In this document: positions 21,971 through 34,480 of the stretch, in pieces | Position numbering within the stretch: the first letter of the stretch is position 1 | Layout: every line of letters begins with the position of its first letter | NCBI GenBank assembly: GCA_011799875.1 | Contig: CM022300.1 | Span: forward strand, 170,951,837-171,015,836 | Reading direction: 5' to 3' | From: Thinopyrum elongatum | Taxonomy: Eukaryota; Streptophyta; Magnoliopsida; Poales; Poaceae | DNA: 64,000 bases | Position numbers and translations under genes: made by a program | The notes under the pieces: generated by a model | Told to the model about the DNA's origin: nothing | The model's input: the letters and a program-made list of their open reading frames with translations, nothing else | The model's database searches: none

Positions 21971-23488
21971 ATGGCTGACGATCCACCACCTCCACCCTAT
22001 ATTGCCGCAATGATGCAGCAGTTTGAACTCAACCGTCAGCAGTTTGAGCTTAACCGTCAGTTTATGACCGGAGTATTGGCTCAAATCCCAACTCAGAATG
22101 CTCAGCAATAGAATGCTCCAATAACTCTGCCAGAATTTGTGCGCCTTAATCCATCCGTTTTCCGCAACTCCACCAATCCCATGGATGCTGATGATTGGCT
22201 TCGTGACATCCTGTTTGAGATGGAGTCAGCCAATGTTGCCCCTGACAGTTACGTCACCTTTGCGACATTCCACCTGAAGGGCCCAGCTGCTCAATGGTGG
22301 GAAAGCCACAAGGCTATGTTGCCTGCAGACACTGTAACCACTTGGCAGGAATTTCAGTCAGCTTTTCATGCACGTTACATTCCTCAAGGTCTGATGGACC
22401 AGAAGAAGCAGGAGTTCCATAAACTCTCACAGGGCACAATGACAGTAGATGAATATCAGAGGAAATTCCTTGAATTATCCCGCTATGCTGCGGATGACGT
22501 CCACACTGACACTCGCAAGCAGGAGAAATTCCGTGAAGGACTGCGTACGGATATAAAACTTGCACTTGCTGTCCATGATTGCTCAGAGTTCGCAACGCTT
22601 GTCAGCAAATCTTTCCAAATTGAAACAACTCTGACTGAGTACCAGGAGTCGCTCAAGCGCACTCATGAAGCAGGCTCATCCTCGGGTCAGCCTGTTCAGA
22701 AGCGTCGGGTGTGGATCCCTCACAATGTTCATCACCAACCTGCTCCAACACCAAGACCGTCTTATGTTGCACCTCGTCTGCCTTCACCGCCGAGACAGCT
22801 TACGGTACATGATGGACCGCCTGATGCTATGGCTTTTCCTCAGTATGCACCACGTCCTCCTAATGGACGTAAGAGGAATTGTCAAAACCGCCGATTCAGA
22901 AACCGAAATATCATACCGTCTGCTGTTGTACTTGGCCATGCTAATCACATCAATGCTGAAAAGGCTCAGAAGGAACCGACTATCGTGATGGGAACACTCT
23001 CTGTGAATTTAGTGCCAGCTTCTGTTCTGTTTGATTCAGGTGCTTCACATTCCTTCGTGTCCCAGCAATTTGCACAAATGCATGGGTTAGCTATGAGCTC
23101 ATTACCCACTCCTTTAGAAATCATCACTCCCCGTTCCAGGTGGCAAACCAAAATGGTAAGTCACAACAATGAGATCAGAATTGAAGGGTTGATGTTCTCT
23201 GCTTCCCTTATTGCTCTTGGACCTTCCGACATAGACATCATTCTCGGTATGGACTGGTTGACAGCCCATAATGCTTTGATTGACTGTACTACTAAGACAG
23301 TCCAGCTCACACACCCTTCTGGCCAGATAGTCAGATACTCAGCCCGAATAGCTCAAGATGCTGAGAGCCAGATATATGTTCTGAATGCATTGAATGCTTC
23401 ACCTCTTGAAGGCATCGAGAACGTTCCAGTTGTTCGTGAATTTCAAGATGTATTTCCAGAAGAACTTCCAGGAATACCCCCCTGCTAG
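21971..23488 (+). pseudogene. chromovirus gag and protease part, one stop and a terminal frameshift
   Basis: Starts MADDPPPPPYIAAMMQQ at 21971. An in-frame TAG at 22109-22111 follows 46 codons; the same frame then stays open to 23488. The gag core reads PAAQWWESHKAMLPADTVTT...FHARYIPQ and YQRKFLELSRYA. A basic linker follows (GRKRNCQNRRFRNRN), but I see no CCHC zinc knuckle, which this group usually has, so it may be lost. The aspartic protease shows FDSGASHSFV (Asp codon at 23033) and ILGMDWL. The frame ends in TAG right after a run of six C (about 23477-23482); an extra C would explain the shift into the pol frame. Confidence 0.88.
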
Positions 23489-26324
23489 AGCTGTCGAATT
23501 TGTCATCGACTTGAAGCCTGGCACTACCCCTATTGCGAAGCGCCCTTATAAGATGCCTCCGCATCATCTTCTCGAACTTAAGGAAGAAATCGACACGTCA
23601 CTTAAGAAAGGTTTCATCCGCCCCAGTTCCTCTGCTTGGGGAGCACCTTCACTCTTCGTTAAGAAGAAGGATGGAACTAATCCATTGGTTCAGGATTACC
23701 GACCTATCAACCAAGCAACAATTCAGAACAAATATCCGCTTCCCCGAATCAATGATTTGTATGATCAACTTGCCGGTTCCTCAGTATTCTCTAAGCTTGA
23801 TTTGAGATTGGGATATCATCAGATTCGTGTTCGTGAAGAGGATATTCCGAAGACTGCATTTGTTACTCGCTATGGCTCTTATGAGTACACTGTCATGTCA
23901 TTTGGCTTAACAAATGCTCCAGCCACATTCTCCCGTCTGATGAATTACATCTTCATGGATTACCTCGACAAATTTGTCGTGGTTTATCTAGATGATATTC
24001 TGGTCTATTCGAAGAATAAGGAAGAACATGCCGAACACCTCCGTCTTGTACTGGAAAGGCTCCGAGAACCCCAGTTGTATGCCAAATACTCCAAATGCGA
24101 GTTCTGGTTATCTGAAGTGACATATCTCGGTCATGTGATTTCCAAAGATGGAATTGCCGTTAACCCAGAACGAGTTCAGGCTATTCTGGACTGGACTCCT
24201 CCAAAGAATGTCAAGCAAGTCAGAAGTTTTCTCGGCCTTGCAAGTTATTGCCGTCGATTTGTCGAGAACTTTTCTAAGATTGCTAAGCCCCTGACTGATC
24301 TGCTTCACAAGGGCGTTAAGTTTGAATGGACAGAAAAATGTCAGGAAAGTTTTCGAACACTCAAAGACAAGCTGACATCTGCCCTAGTATTTTCTCCTCC
24401 AGATACCCGCAAAGACTTTGTGATTTATTGTGATGCATCCCGTGAAGGATTAGGCTATGTCCTAATGCAAGAGCGTAAAGTGATTGCTTATGGCTCTCGT
24501 CAGTTGCGCCCACATGAAGAGAATTATCCGGTACATGATTTAGAACTAGCTGCTGTCATCTATGCACTGCAGTTGTGGCGACATTACCTTCTCGGTAATC
24601 ATTGCGAGGTCTACACGGATCATAAAATTCTGAAGTACTTGTTCACTCAACCATCTCTAAACCTCCGTCAGCAAAGATGGATGGAGGCCATTACGGACTA
24701 TGATTTGGGTATATCCTATACCCCTGGCAAGGCTAACGTGATGGCTGATGCCTTAAGCCGCAAGTCCTATTGCGACAACCTCATGGTTAGACGAGCTCAA
24801 CCTCGTCTTTCTGAACAACTGTGCAAGCTGAATCTGCTTATTGTCCCACAGGGTTCTCTTAATAACCTTGTGATACAACCAGATCTAGAGAAAGCTGTTA
24901 AGGATGCGCAAGCTAAGGATGCTGAAATTGATCTGATGAAGAAAGACCTTCACCTTGTAAAGTACAAGGATTTCTCGCTGTCTGAAGATGGAACCTTGTA
25001 TTTCAGAAACCGCATTGTCGTACCTCGCTTTGAGCTCATGACTGACAAGGTCATGAAGGAGGCACATGATACACCGCTGTCTATTCATCCCGGTAGCACC
25101 AAGATGTATCGTGATCTCCGTCAAAGGTACTGGTGGTCTAAAATGAAGCAGGATATTGCTCGATATGTTGCTGAATGTGATGTGTGTCGTCGCATTAAAG
25201 CAGAACATCAGAAACCAGCTGGAATTCTGCAACCACTTCCTATTCCTCTATGGAAATGGGATAAGGTTCAGATGGATTTCGTTACAGGACTTCCCAGGTC
25301 ACAGAAGGGTCACGATGCTATTCTTGTCGTCATCGACCAACTCTCTAAGGTTGCACACTTTCTGCCTGTCAAAGAAACTATCACTGCTAGTCAGTTAGCA
25401 GAGTTGTATATCTCCAGAATTGTTTCACTCCACGGTATTCCGAAGGAGATCAGTTCGGACCGTGGCGGTCTTTTCACTTCCAAATTCTGGGAAAGTTTCC
25501 AAACAGCTATGGGAACTCATATTACCTGGAGTTCAGCTTATCACCCCCAATCCCAAGGCCAAGTCGAACGAGTCAATCAAGTGCTTGAAGACATGCTTCG
25601 GGCTTGTGTTATTTCTTTCGGCAAGAAGTGGGAAGAATCTCTTCCGTATGCTGAGTTCTCTTATAACAACAGCTATCAAGCCAGCTTGAAAATGGCCCCC
25701 TTCGAAGTACTATATGGACGTAAGTGTCGAACCCCTCTGAATTGGTCAGAAACTGTGGAACGACCGCTCGTGGGTCCGGATATTATTCAACACGCCGAAG
25801 AACAAGTTCGTATTGTCCGGGAAAATCTCAAGGCGGCTCAGGACCGCCAGAAGAGCAACTATGATCGCAAACGATGGGGTTTGACTTATCAACCTGGTGA
25901 TCAGGCTTATCTTCGTGTCACTCCTATGAAAGGCACTCACCGTTTTGGAATCAAGGGCAAGCTAGCTCCACGCTATATTGGTCCTTTCCGCATTGTTGCA
26001 AGGCGTGGACAGGTGGCGTATAAATTGGAATTGCCGCCGCAATTCTCTCATATCCACGACGTCTTCCATGTGTCGCAACTTCGTCAATGCTTCAAGGAAT
26101 CTCCACACCGAGCTGTGGATCACGAGGTGCTCGAATTGCAAGATGACCTGTCTTATAAGGAGCATCCGATCCGCATTCTCGATGAAGCTGAACGTCGGAC
26201 CCGTCAGAAGGTTACCAAGTTCCTCAAAGTGCAGTGGTCAAATCATACTGAAGATGAAGCCACTTGGGAACGCGAGGATAATCTTCGTGCGGAATACCAC
26301 GAACTCTTTCCTTCTACCTCTTAA
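23477..26324 (+). pseudogene. chromovirus pol: RT, RNase H, integrase, chromodomain
   Basis: Open over its full length, but reachable only across the frameshift. RT has [20 protein letters not shown] and the YLDD box at 23985-23996. RNase H shows YCDAS, then [16 protein letters not shown] and the D in YTDHK. Integrase has the HHCC finger (HPGS..., CDVCRR), then D in VQMDFV, D in SSDRGG and E in SQGQVERVN. The C-terminal GPF...YKLELP domain is followed by a chromodomain-like [20 protein letters not shown] ending near the stop. Chromodomains steer integration towards marked heterochromatin (family knowledge). All catalytic residues are present. Confidence 0.92.
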
Positions 26325-26360
26325 TTCTTGGGACGAGAATTCTTGTTAGTAGAGGAGATT
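26325..26360 (+). other. polypurine tract of the chromovirus
   Basis: Purine-rich AGTAGAGGAGATT directly abuts the 3' LTR at 26361, the expected place for plus-strand priming. Confidence 0.75.
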
Positions 26361-29300
26361 TGTAACACCCCAGTGGTTAGCCACAGTAATCCCATTTTGA
26401 TAATGCCAAGTCAGCATGATTATCAGTGCATGATCATCATTAACATCATATTGCATTTCAACTCCTAACCTCAAATTCAAATTTAAATGAAAGTGGAAAA
26501 TAAAAGTTGTCCAACATAGAAACTAAATTGTTCATTAAATAGCAAATAAATCAAGAGGCAATTCAAAAATTGAAACCAACATCATTGGAGTTGGATAAGT
26601 GACTCAATCATCCTCAAAGAGTGGCTGAAAATAATATTTAGTAACCTTTTAATTTATTTAAAACAAATAAGAAATGATGTTTTGCCCAAACTAATTTTAG
26701 GAGTTAGGGAATAAAGCACTGGTATTTATGGACTAGGTCTCCCTTTTTACAAAAGTCATTTGTGTGCCAAACAATTAGCCAAGACAGAAAAGAAAAAGAA
26801 ACAGAAAAAGGAAAAAGGGAAAGGCCTAAAGAACTACTGTGCACTAAGCCTAGTGCTACATTCGCGGCCCAGCCCACCCAGCGCCGTCTCCCTCCTCCCG
26901 CCCTGCTCACGCGTGCCCGCTGTTGAACACACAGCACGCACGCACGCCGGCACCCTGGCCCCCCCTCTCTCCCGCTCGACAGCGCGCGCTCTCGCTCGCC
27001 GTGGATAAAGGGCGGCGCCCAGCGCTTCCCCGGCCCCCCTGGCCACTCCCCACCTCTTTCCCTCTCTGCTTCCCCCTCACCCGAGCGCCCCCGTCGCCGT
27101 CGATCGCCGTAGCCGTGGCCACCGTCTTCCGTTCATCGCCCCGGCAAGTCCAACAGCTCGGTCGTGGTCCTCTGCTTCCCCTACACCGCTGGATCGAGCC
27201 CCGGAGCCCCTCGCATCGCCGAATTCTTCTTCTTCTCCGGCTCGGCCACCGCATCGTCCTCGCCGTTGATCTACGACGCCGGTCCTCCCCGAGCCCTCTG
27301 CCCAGACCCCACGCCCCCCGGTGAGCCTCTGCGCCGGATGCGCCCTCCCCTGCCTCCTCTGATCGCCTGTAGCGCCCGTTCCACGCTCACCTGAACGCGC
27401 CGCCGCCTGGCCTCGTCGCCGACATGGCCACGGCGACCCTTGGGTCCCGTACGAGCCACTATCGCGCTCACCGCGCCCCGTAGACCCCGCCTAGCCCCTC
27501 GCTTCGCTCGCTATCATGCTGCAACGCCGTTTGCCACCGCACCTGAACGCCGCCGTCCGCCTCCATCGTTGCCGGCGCCGTTTCCGGCGACCCTCGACTC
27601 AGCTACCGCCACCATCGCACGCGGCGTGGTCCGGCCGTTCGAACAGGCCAAGCCACGGCCCCGGAGACGCCCTGAGGGCGAAACCCGAGCTCGCCGGAGC
27701 TCGCCACCGCGTCTGGGCACTCTAGCGCGACTCCGGCGGCAGGTCCGACATGGCGCCGCGGGCCGCATGGCCCAGGCACTGACACTGGGCCCCACTGGGT
27801 CCCGTTGACCTAGTCCACGCTGACTGGGCAGGCCCAGTCTATGACATGTGGGTCCTGCCCCATTAAACGTTTTTTTAAAAGAAATAAATAAATAAAAATA
27901 CTAATTAAAATGCTAATTAAGTTAATTAGTTAATTAATTAAGTTAACTGTCGCTGACAGTAGGCCCTACCCACTAATTAACCCTGTTTAACTTAAATTAA
28001 CTCTGTTTAAATTAATCAGAGACTGACGTGTGGGTCCCACTGGACCCACAGGTCAGGTTTGACCCTGGTCAGCCGGGTTTAACCTGCTGACGTCATGGTG
28101 ATGTCATGCTGACATCATCATGCACTATTCTGGATAATGTTGATTTAATTAAATTCAGAAATTCCAGAAAATCTTTTAAACTTTAGAAAATCATATCTTT
28201 TAATCCGTAACACGGTTTAAAATAATTTATATATGAAAGTTGATCAAAAAAATCCCACGAATCCGAATACGCTACCCACATACCTGTTAGGTGCCTCTAA
28301 CTATCTGAACATGGAACTTTTTACCCGTATCTGATAAATAAATAGTGCTTGACTTTAATATATTAATTCCAAATAAATTCCTAAAATAACTAAATCATTT
28401 AGTTAGGCCGTAGAACACCTCTGCTTGTCATTTAAGCATGTCATGCTGTTTGTTTGCACCCTTGTTGTATATTTATTTGTTTCCCCTCCCCTTCTTCTCT
28501 CTCGATAGACCTCGGTACCGACGCAGCTCCGGAGCCCGAAGACACCACTGACAACCTTGCCCTTGCCGCTGAGCAACCAGGCAAGCCCCCCTTTTTGATC
28601 ATCCTGATATCGCCCATTCTATTTCTCATGCTTGCATTAGAATTGCTGCTGCTGCTGCTGCTTTACCTATTCTGATGCATAGCCTATTCATTGTAACCTG
28701 CTGTTGATAATTACCTGCATATCCTAAACTGTTTAGTCTAGGCTGGGTAGAGACCTATCAGTGACCCCACTTATCCCGACTGCCGCGCTGGATCGTCAGA
28801 AGACCCAATCAACGGGATTGAAGACCAGGACCCGACACCGCACATCACCCCCCCTTAGTTGTAACGACACTGCAACGTTACTATCGAGTGCCGAGGGTGA
28901 AACCTCATGTAGCACTTCGGATGTTAACTCTATAGAGTAGCTATTCGGTCGTGGTCATCGATGGTGATTCCTCCTTCGCCACTTCCGGTAACGACGCTGT
29001 CGTGCAACACATCAAGTGTGAACCCATCGAGGGTGAATCCTCTGAGTTCACCTTGACAGACACATCGAGTAGGAATCCAACGAGGGTGATACCTCGGATT
29101 CCCCTGATGTTATGGACACACGGATACTTGGACTTTACACTGTTACTTGGATAGGCGGGTCGACCCTGAGGGGTACCCGCGTGCGCCTAAGTGGCGAGTG
29201 TTGTGAAGACGGGTGCCAGTGTGGTGCCCGAGTGGTGAATACGAGGCGCAGCCGGGCATTCTTAACCCTTGCAACAAGTCCTCGAGACGGGGCGACGGGG

Positions 29301-30564
29301 TCACATCTTTCGTGAGTCTCTGCTCGTTACCGCAAGCCCTAGTCCATTAACGATTTGGATATTTGATCCGAGCAGGCCTCTGGCCTGATAGCACTAACCA
29401 TCACGTGGGCATAGTATGGGCGTTCTGCATCGTAGCATCAGCCGAAAGCTTTGTCAGACGTCCAGTTCAGCATTGTGGCCCGGTCGGATCGTGCCGTTGG
29501 CGCTGGTATCCACCCTGCTCACAACGACCCGGAGGGCGAGGGGCGATGGCCAAGACCCCCTTGCGCTTAGGATGTAGACCGGCGGGGACCTCTCTGCTGA
29601 GTTGTAGGTAGGGTTGCGATGTGTCGTTTGGCCGAGGCCGGGCATGACCCAGGAAAGTGTGTCCGGCCGGAGTTAATCGAGCGTGTTGGGTAAGTTGGTG
29701 CACCCCTGCAGGGAAGAACACTTCTATCGATAGCCGGTCCTACGGTAACGGACACTCGGAGTTGTATCCTGATTGATACATTTTAGAACTGGATACTTGG
29801 ATACTATGGCTCTGGGATTGCTTCTCGCAGGGAGACGAGAAGGGATCTCCGGACGAGGTTGATGACTGTATGGCTCTGGGATTGCTTTCTCGCAGGGAGT
29901 CGAGAAAGGATCTCTGGGTGAGGTTGAGACTTATTGATACTGCTACATTATATTGTACTGTGCTACTCTCTTCTATTGCTGCAAGACCTCTGAAGATGCT
30001 AGTCTTCGATAGGACTAGTCCTTCTCTCTATTCTGGCATTTCTGCAGCCCAGTCCACATATACAGCCTCCCTTTGATAATGTTGCATATGTAGTGTAGAT
30101 CCTTGCTTGCTGAGTACTCACAGTTGCTTTGTTTTCCTTTTCTCCCCATATCAGTTTGACGTGACCAGAAGATGGAGCCCCCTGAGACAGATGCCCCGAC
30201 GATCGCTACTACTACTACCCAGAGGATGGATACTACTACGAGTTGACTGACGACCAGGAGTAGGATCGAAGGGTCCCAGGCAGGAGGCCTACGCCTTTCG
30301 ATCGTAGTGTTTTATTTTGCCCCGCCTTTCTAAAGGCCTTTCTGTTTCTGTTTCATATCTATACACAGATATCTGATGCTTCCGCTGACGCTTGTTCGCA
30401 AGCTTATGTATTCGAGCCCTCGAGGCCCCTGGCTTGTAATATAAAGCTTGTATGACTTTATTTATGTTTTAGAGTTGTGTTGTGATAACTTCCCGTGAGT
30501 CCTTAGGCTTGATCGTGTGCATTTGCGTGTATGATTAGTGCACGATTGGGCCAGGGGCGTCACA
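26361..30564 (+). repeat. 3' LTR of the chromovirus
   Basis: 4204 bp, collinear with the 5' LTR. It ends GGCGTCACA, where the 5' copy has GGTGTCACA. It is followed by the CATTA target-site copy. Confidence 0.93.
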
Positions 30565-31165
30565 CATTAAAGGCCCAAGGTGAAACTGGCCCATAATGAA
30601 TAGTGTATCGCTTTATACCCATTAACGGCCCATTATTCCATTGGGCCATTTCCAGCCCTGGTTAACTTTTAACCTTCTAAGGGCCCATTTATTCTTGGGC
30701 TCATTTCCAGCATTCGGTTAATTACGGTCCGTTACTGGCCTGTTCCGCTTGTGGGCCAAATTCAGCCCGTGGTTACAGTCGACCCGTTTGTGGCCTGTTA
30801 ACCTGTTGGGCTGTTTTCATAGCGTCATCAAATACAGCCCATTAAGGACCCGTGATGCCTGTCGATAGAATTAAGCCGGTTATACATTTCGGCCTATTAA
30901 CGGCCCGTTATGGTTGGGCCATAAACAGACGATTTCCACTCTAGCCCATTTACGACCCATTTTGCGGACCGTTATTGGTCCACGAATGGTACGGCCCATG
31001 TTTGGCCAATCGATCATACGGTCTGTAGAAGGCCCATTGATTATACCGCCCGTAGAAGGCCCATGGATCCTACGGCCCATAGGAGGCCCATGGTCACTAC
31101 AGCAGGTAGCAGGACCATGGTTACAATGGTCTGTATGTTTCCCATGGTTATTGTGGCCTAGTTAT
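30565..31165. repeat. GGCCCATT-type degenerate repeat, right part
   Basis: Resumes directly after the chromovirus: GGCCCA, AACGGCCCATTA, GGCCCGTTA and AGAAGGCCCAT blocks about every 20-40 bp, ending near CCCATGGTTATTGTGGCC. Typical of the GC-biased subterminal zone of this CACTA type. Confidence 0.7.
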
Positions 31166-31448
31166 AAAAAATAGGTTATTGTGGGCACTAGAAAAATGCA
31201 GAAAAAGTACTGCAGTGACTACAAGCAAACAACTAAACAAGACAATAATGAAATAAATAAGCAAGCAACTAACGCTAGGCTATTATGGCTATTACACATA
31301 TTACATCCACTGGGCATCAAAGTTCGCCACCAGTGCAAATATAGGGAACAAAGCAGCATATTACATACACTGGCCGTCTAAATTGGCCACCCGTGCAAAT
31401 AAATACGGCAGCAAAACAAGTCCATAACTGAAACAACTTCAGAAGAGC
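31166..31448 (-). other. 3' flank of the TNPA-like gene
   Basis: AT-rich, with two related segments (TTACACATATTACATCCACTGGGC and TTACATACACTGGCC, within 31294-31375). No coding signal. Confidence 0.4.
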
Positions 31449-31922
31449 TCAAGAAACATTATCCTGGGTATCCACCATGCCGGCAATGAGCTTAGCAAGC
31501 TTATTAGCTTTCTCCTGTTTGGCGCTAAAATCCTCCAACGCTTGCTGTTGCACCAGAAAGTATGCATCTGAATTCTCCATGGACTTCCGTAGTCCTTTGG
31601 CTTCTTGTCGCAGCATAGCTAATCGATGTCTTTCAGCTTGTAGTTGAGACTCAAGAAACCGAACTGATTCAGACAGTGAGTTCAAAGAGCTTGTGCCAGC
31701 GGTAGTGGCTAGTAACTCGAACACTACACCAAGATAGGACTTTGGGGTTGTCTCACTGTCTTCAAGATAGTTTTCCTTAGCTGTATTATCAGCTTTGTTG
31801 GAGACCAACCAGGATGTCTCACTGTCCTGAACTTTATTTGCATTACTTCCTTTAGCATTGCTAAATAAGGTACTCTTCCCCAATATTCTGTTAGCATTAT
31901 AAAAGAAGAAACAAGCAGACAC
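31449..31922 (-). pseudogene. CACTA TNPA/ORF1-like protein, C-terminal coiled-coil exon
   Basis: 157 codons open on the minus strand, ending in a natural stop. The last 80 residues are a heptad-rich coiled coil (SVRFLESQLQAERHRLAMLR...QEKANKLAKLIAGM). An acidic, Ser/Thr-rich part precedes it, with two similar QDSET / EDSET blocks. Plant En/Spm-type transposase accessory proteins end this way. The exon follows the two exons described at higher coordinates on the same strand. Its start is not certain. Confidence 0.55.
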
Positions 31923-32565
31923 ATAACAGGTTTAGTATGTAGTATATGAAAATCATTTCACTGAACCAGTTTAGTAGTAAGGTGGACAAGATTAAACTAC
32001 CAAGTCTTCTATTACCATGTAGTACATAATAAAAGCATCAAACAAACATATATCTATGTCCTATGGTCACTGCATTGTCTTGCCAAATCAAAATAGAGAC
32101 ACTGTTCAAATCATATCAGTTCAAGACAAAGTAGCATTGAAAGAATACAAAGTGTGGGAAACTACACGACACAACAAGATTTCAGATTAGTACCACGGGT
32201 ATACATGTACAACAACACTATTGGCTCTATTGTGATTCTAGTAATGTGCATGATATGAGAAGTCAACTGTATACACAATTGAAATTGAAATCAATAGAGC
32301 TATTTAGAAGAGCAAACCTGTTAAAGAAATATGCTTAAACATACCTGTTGTGCCATTGGAGTTTCGATTGGATCCTTCAAATTAAAAATAAGTTTGTATG
32401 AGTAAATGCAGTGATACAAGAGCAAAGTAGTATGCATCATAGCAATGGAATCTTAAATGAGAACAGTTGTTCTTCAGGTTTAAGCACTTGTTCTACATGA
32501 ACAGACTACAGTAAGACACAGGCATATAGTACTTCAAAATAAAAAAATTAGCTCATAGACCTTAC
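31923..32565 (-). other. presumed intron of the TNPA-like gene
   Basis: AT-rich with no coding frame. It begins at a GTAAG donor (32565 downwards on the minus strand). Confidence 0.45.
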
Positions 32566-32776
32566 CACATTCTTGGTTCAGGACCAGTACAGAACAAGGC
32601 ATTCCTAGTCATCGTCCCATAAATGTGTCTCAGGAGAACGTAAGGGAATTTGATGAGTTTTTTTGCCAGTGAAGTACGTTTTCTTCAAGTAATTCCGATA
32701 CTGCCACCAAGCATTCTTGAAGATAGCAGAGGTATTAGCATAGGTTACCTCATCCTGAGTTTCCAAATTGGTCCTT
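32566..32776 (-). pseudogene. TNPA-like exon with W..YRNYLKK motif
   Basis: Between an AG acceptor (CAATATAG) and a GTAAG donor, the minus strand encodes FKNAWWQYRNYLKKTYFTGK, then a linker, then ECLVLYWS and TKNV. The W-xx-YR...LKK..F followed by a W..LV..WS block is the conserved core I associate with plant Ptta/En-Spm proteins. Two in-frame stops, one TAG and one TGA, both explicable as single transitions, interrupt the second block. No functional protein can come from it. Confidence 0.6.
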
Positions 32777-32876
32777 CTATATTGAGAAAAATGGGAACAT
32801 TTGTTGTATTATAACCAGCATGGAGGTAGAATGTATGGGACAAAGCAAAGTAATTGCCATGCATAATATTACTTAC

Positions 32877-33377
32877 ACATAACTCCTGGACGAACACCTA
32901 CAACTGGCATTTTCCTTCATCTTCAGTATAATATTTCCATTATGGGAAGATATGCACATAGGATTTAACAACATCAAATGTGATATATGCTAAACTACGA
33001 ATGGCTGGTTGTGCTTCATCCACAGGAATAGGTGTACTAACTGGTGGAGTTGGGGTTCGCCGTGGTAGTACTGGCGCTTTGGGCACTGGAGCCGCCTTAC
33101 TAACTGCTCTTGTTTGGGAGCTCTATGGTGGAGATGGTGTTGTGTCAACTGGAACTGGGTTACTATCTGCTGGGGTTGGGGTTAGATTGGGTGAAGCTGG
33201 TTCTCTGTCCATCGCAGTAGGGGTACAATCTGCGAGAGTCTGGGTTATGTGTGGTAGGGCTGGTTCTCATGCATGTACAACCGAGGTGCTATCTCCACCA
33301 AGAGGTAGCACTATTTTATTTGAATACCATGTTTTTACTCCGCTAGATACTGCCATCACCCGCTCCAATTCAAATGG
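32877..33377 (-). pseudogene. TNPA-like Pro/Thr-rich exon
   Basis: Bounded by CAG at the 5' side (exon starts CCATTTGAATTGG) and GTAAGT at the 3' side. Minus-strand reading gives PFELERVMAVSSGVKTWYS, then repeats such as SPNLTPTPADSNPVPVDT and RRTPTPPVSTPIPVDEAQP, then KYYTEDEGKC. Several in-frame stops are present. The plus strand is also open (32980-33381) and gives a Gly/Val-rich antisense text that I reject. Its first residues match the start of the exon at 33996. Confidence 0.5.
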
Positions 33378-33444
33378 CTGATAAACAAGAAACGTAGTTG
33401 AATGTACAGACCTTGTATGATAGACAGATGCAATAGATAGTGTG

Positions 33445-33790
33445 GAAAAAAGAGGGCATGAAATAGTTCACATATATATTGTTGAACTAAAAAGGATAGC
33501 ATGACATAATTTCACATATATGATGTCTATCTAAACTGGATAGCATAGCATGACATAATTCAAAGATATGATGACTAACTAAACATGATGGCATGAGATA
33601 ATTATATGATGTCTTTAGTAAACATGTTCGCATGACATAATTCACATACATGTTATTTAAGTAATCAGGATCGCATGATTTAATTCACATATGTGATTTA
33701 TATACTAAGCAGAGGGCATTCGCATATATGATGTGTGAACTAAGAACATGGTGTTGAATATTGTGTATATGATGTCTAAACTATGCAATG
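33445..33790. repeat. degenerate tandem repeat, unit about 45-50 bp, in intron
   Basis: GCATGACATAATTCACATATATGATGTCTA with spacers such as ACTAAACAGGATG recurs about seven times. A second block of the same unit is at about 34075-34260. Confidence 0.65.
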
Positions 33791-33846
33791 CAAGACACCA
33801 TATGCATGATATGAGCATTATAACTATGCCAAGTTAGAGCATACAC

Positions 33847-33996
33847 CTCGGTGGGGGAATAGGACTGGTCATCTATCTCTGAATCCATCTCTGAGGAGCT
33901 ATCGGGACCCAGCAAGAGATCTGCTTCGACAGGTAGGACTGTCTGCTCTGAAGACCTTGTTTTCACTACAGATTTTTCCATCACCCACTCAAATGG
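33847..33996 (-). pseudogene. duplicated TNPA-like exon
   Basis: Exactly 150 bp between CAG and GAG/GTGTAT. It encodes PFEWVMEKSVVKTRSSEQTV and ends EIDDQSYSPTE. The start matches the Pro-rich exon (PFE..VM...VKT), so an exon was duplicated. The acidic end matches the next exon upstream (DGADHSYLPPE). Confidence 0.5.
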
Positions 33997-34313
33997 CTGA
34001 TTCACAGGAAAAGTAGTTGAATGTACAAACATTATCGACAAATGGAAATGTAATGAAGAACAGGATTGGTAAGATATCATTCAAATATATGATGTCTGGT
34101 TAAATAGGATGGCATTGCATATTTCACATAAATTATGGCTGGCTAAAAGAGATGAGATTGCATAATTCACATATATGATATAGAAACTAAATAGGTGGCA
34201 TTACAGAACATGTCTAAACTAAGCAGATGACATATATGATGTCGAAAGTAGGCACTGCAAGGCAACATATGCATGATATGACCAACATCATCATGCCAAG
34301 TTAGAGCAAACAC

Positions 34314-34480
34314 CTCGGGGGGTAAATAGGAGTGGTCAGCTCCGTCTGAATCCGCCTCAGAACAGATATCTTTCTTTGGATTCCAATCTGGAGGGGGGGA
34401 GGGTTTGCCATTGAACCCACCATGAAGCGATGTCTGCATGACATTGTATTGCCGCACAAAACTCTTCTCATTTTCTCTAC
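34314..34480 (-). pseudogene. TNPA-like exon, acidic end duplicated
   Basis: Ends in GAG/GTGTTT. It encodes WNPKKDICSEADSDGADHSY followed by LPPE. The donor context and the following intron sequence (GCTCTAACTTGGCATGATG) match the exon at 33847-33996, so exon plus intron were copied together. The upstream boundary is uncertain. Confidence 0.45.

Larger units (their letters stand above)
17131..30564 (+). mobile_element. complete Ty3/gypsy chromovirus, Tekay/Del-like, 13434 bp
   Basis: LTR 17131-21347, PBS, gag-pol, polypurine end, LTR 26361-30564. The 5-bp target-site duplication CATTA is exact (17126-17130 and 30565-30569). LTRs start TGTAACACCC and end TCACA. The two LTRs differ by roughly 2 per cent in the stretches compared by eye, so the insertion is fairly young and later than the CACTA host. 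The integrase is followed by a chromodomain, which defines chromoviruses; LTRs above 4 kb starting TGTAACACCC fit the Tekay clade. One stop (22109) and one frameshift (about 23480) disable it. Confidence 0.93.

Noticed and set aside
32980..33381. 133-codon Gly/Val-rich plus-strand ORF
   Set aside because: It is antisense to a Pro/Thr-rich exon with splice signals on the minus strand.
33445..33790. Possible CRISPR-like array of spaced repeats
   Set aside because: Repeats are degenerate, spacers are not unique, and the context is an intron of a plant transposon.
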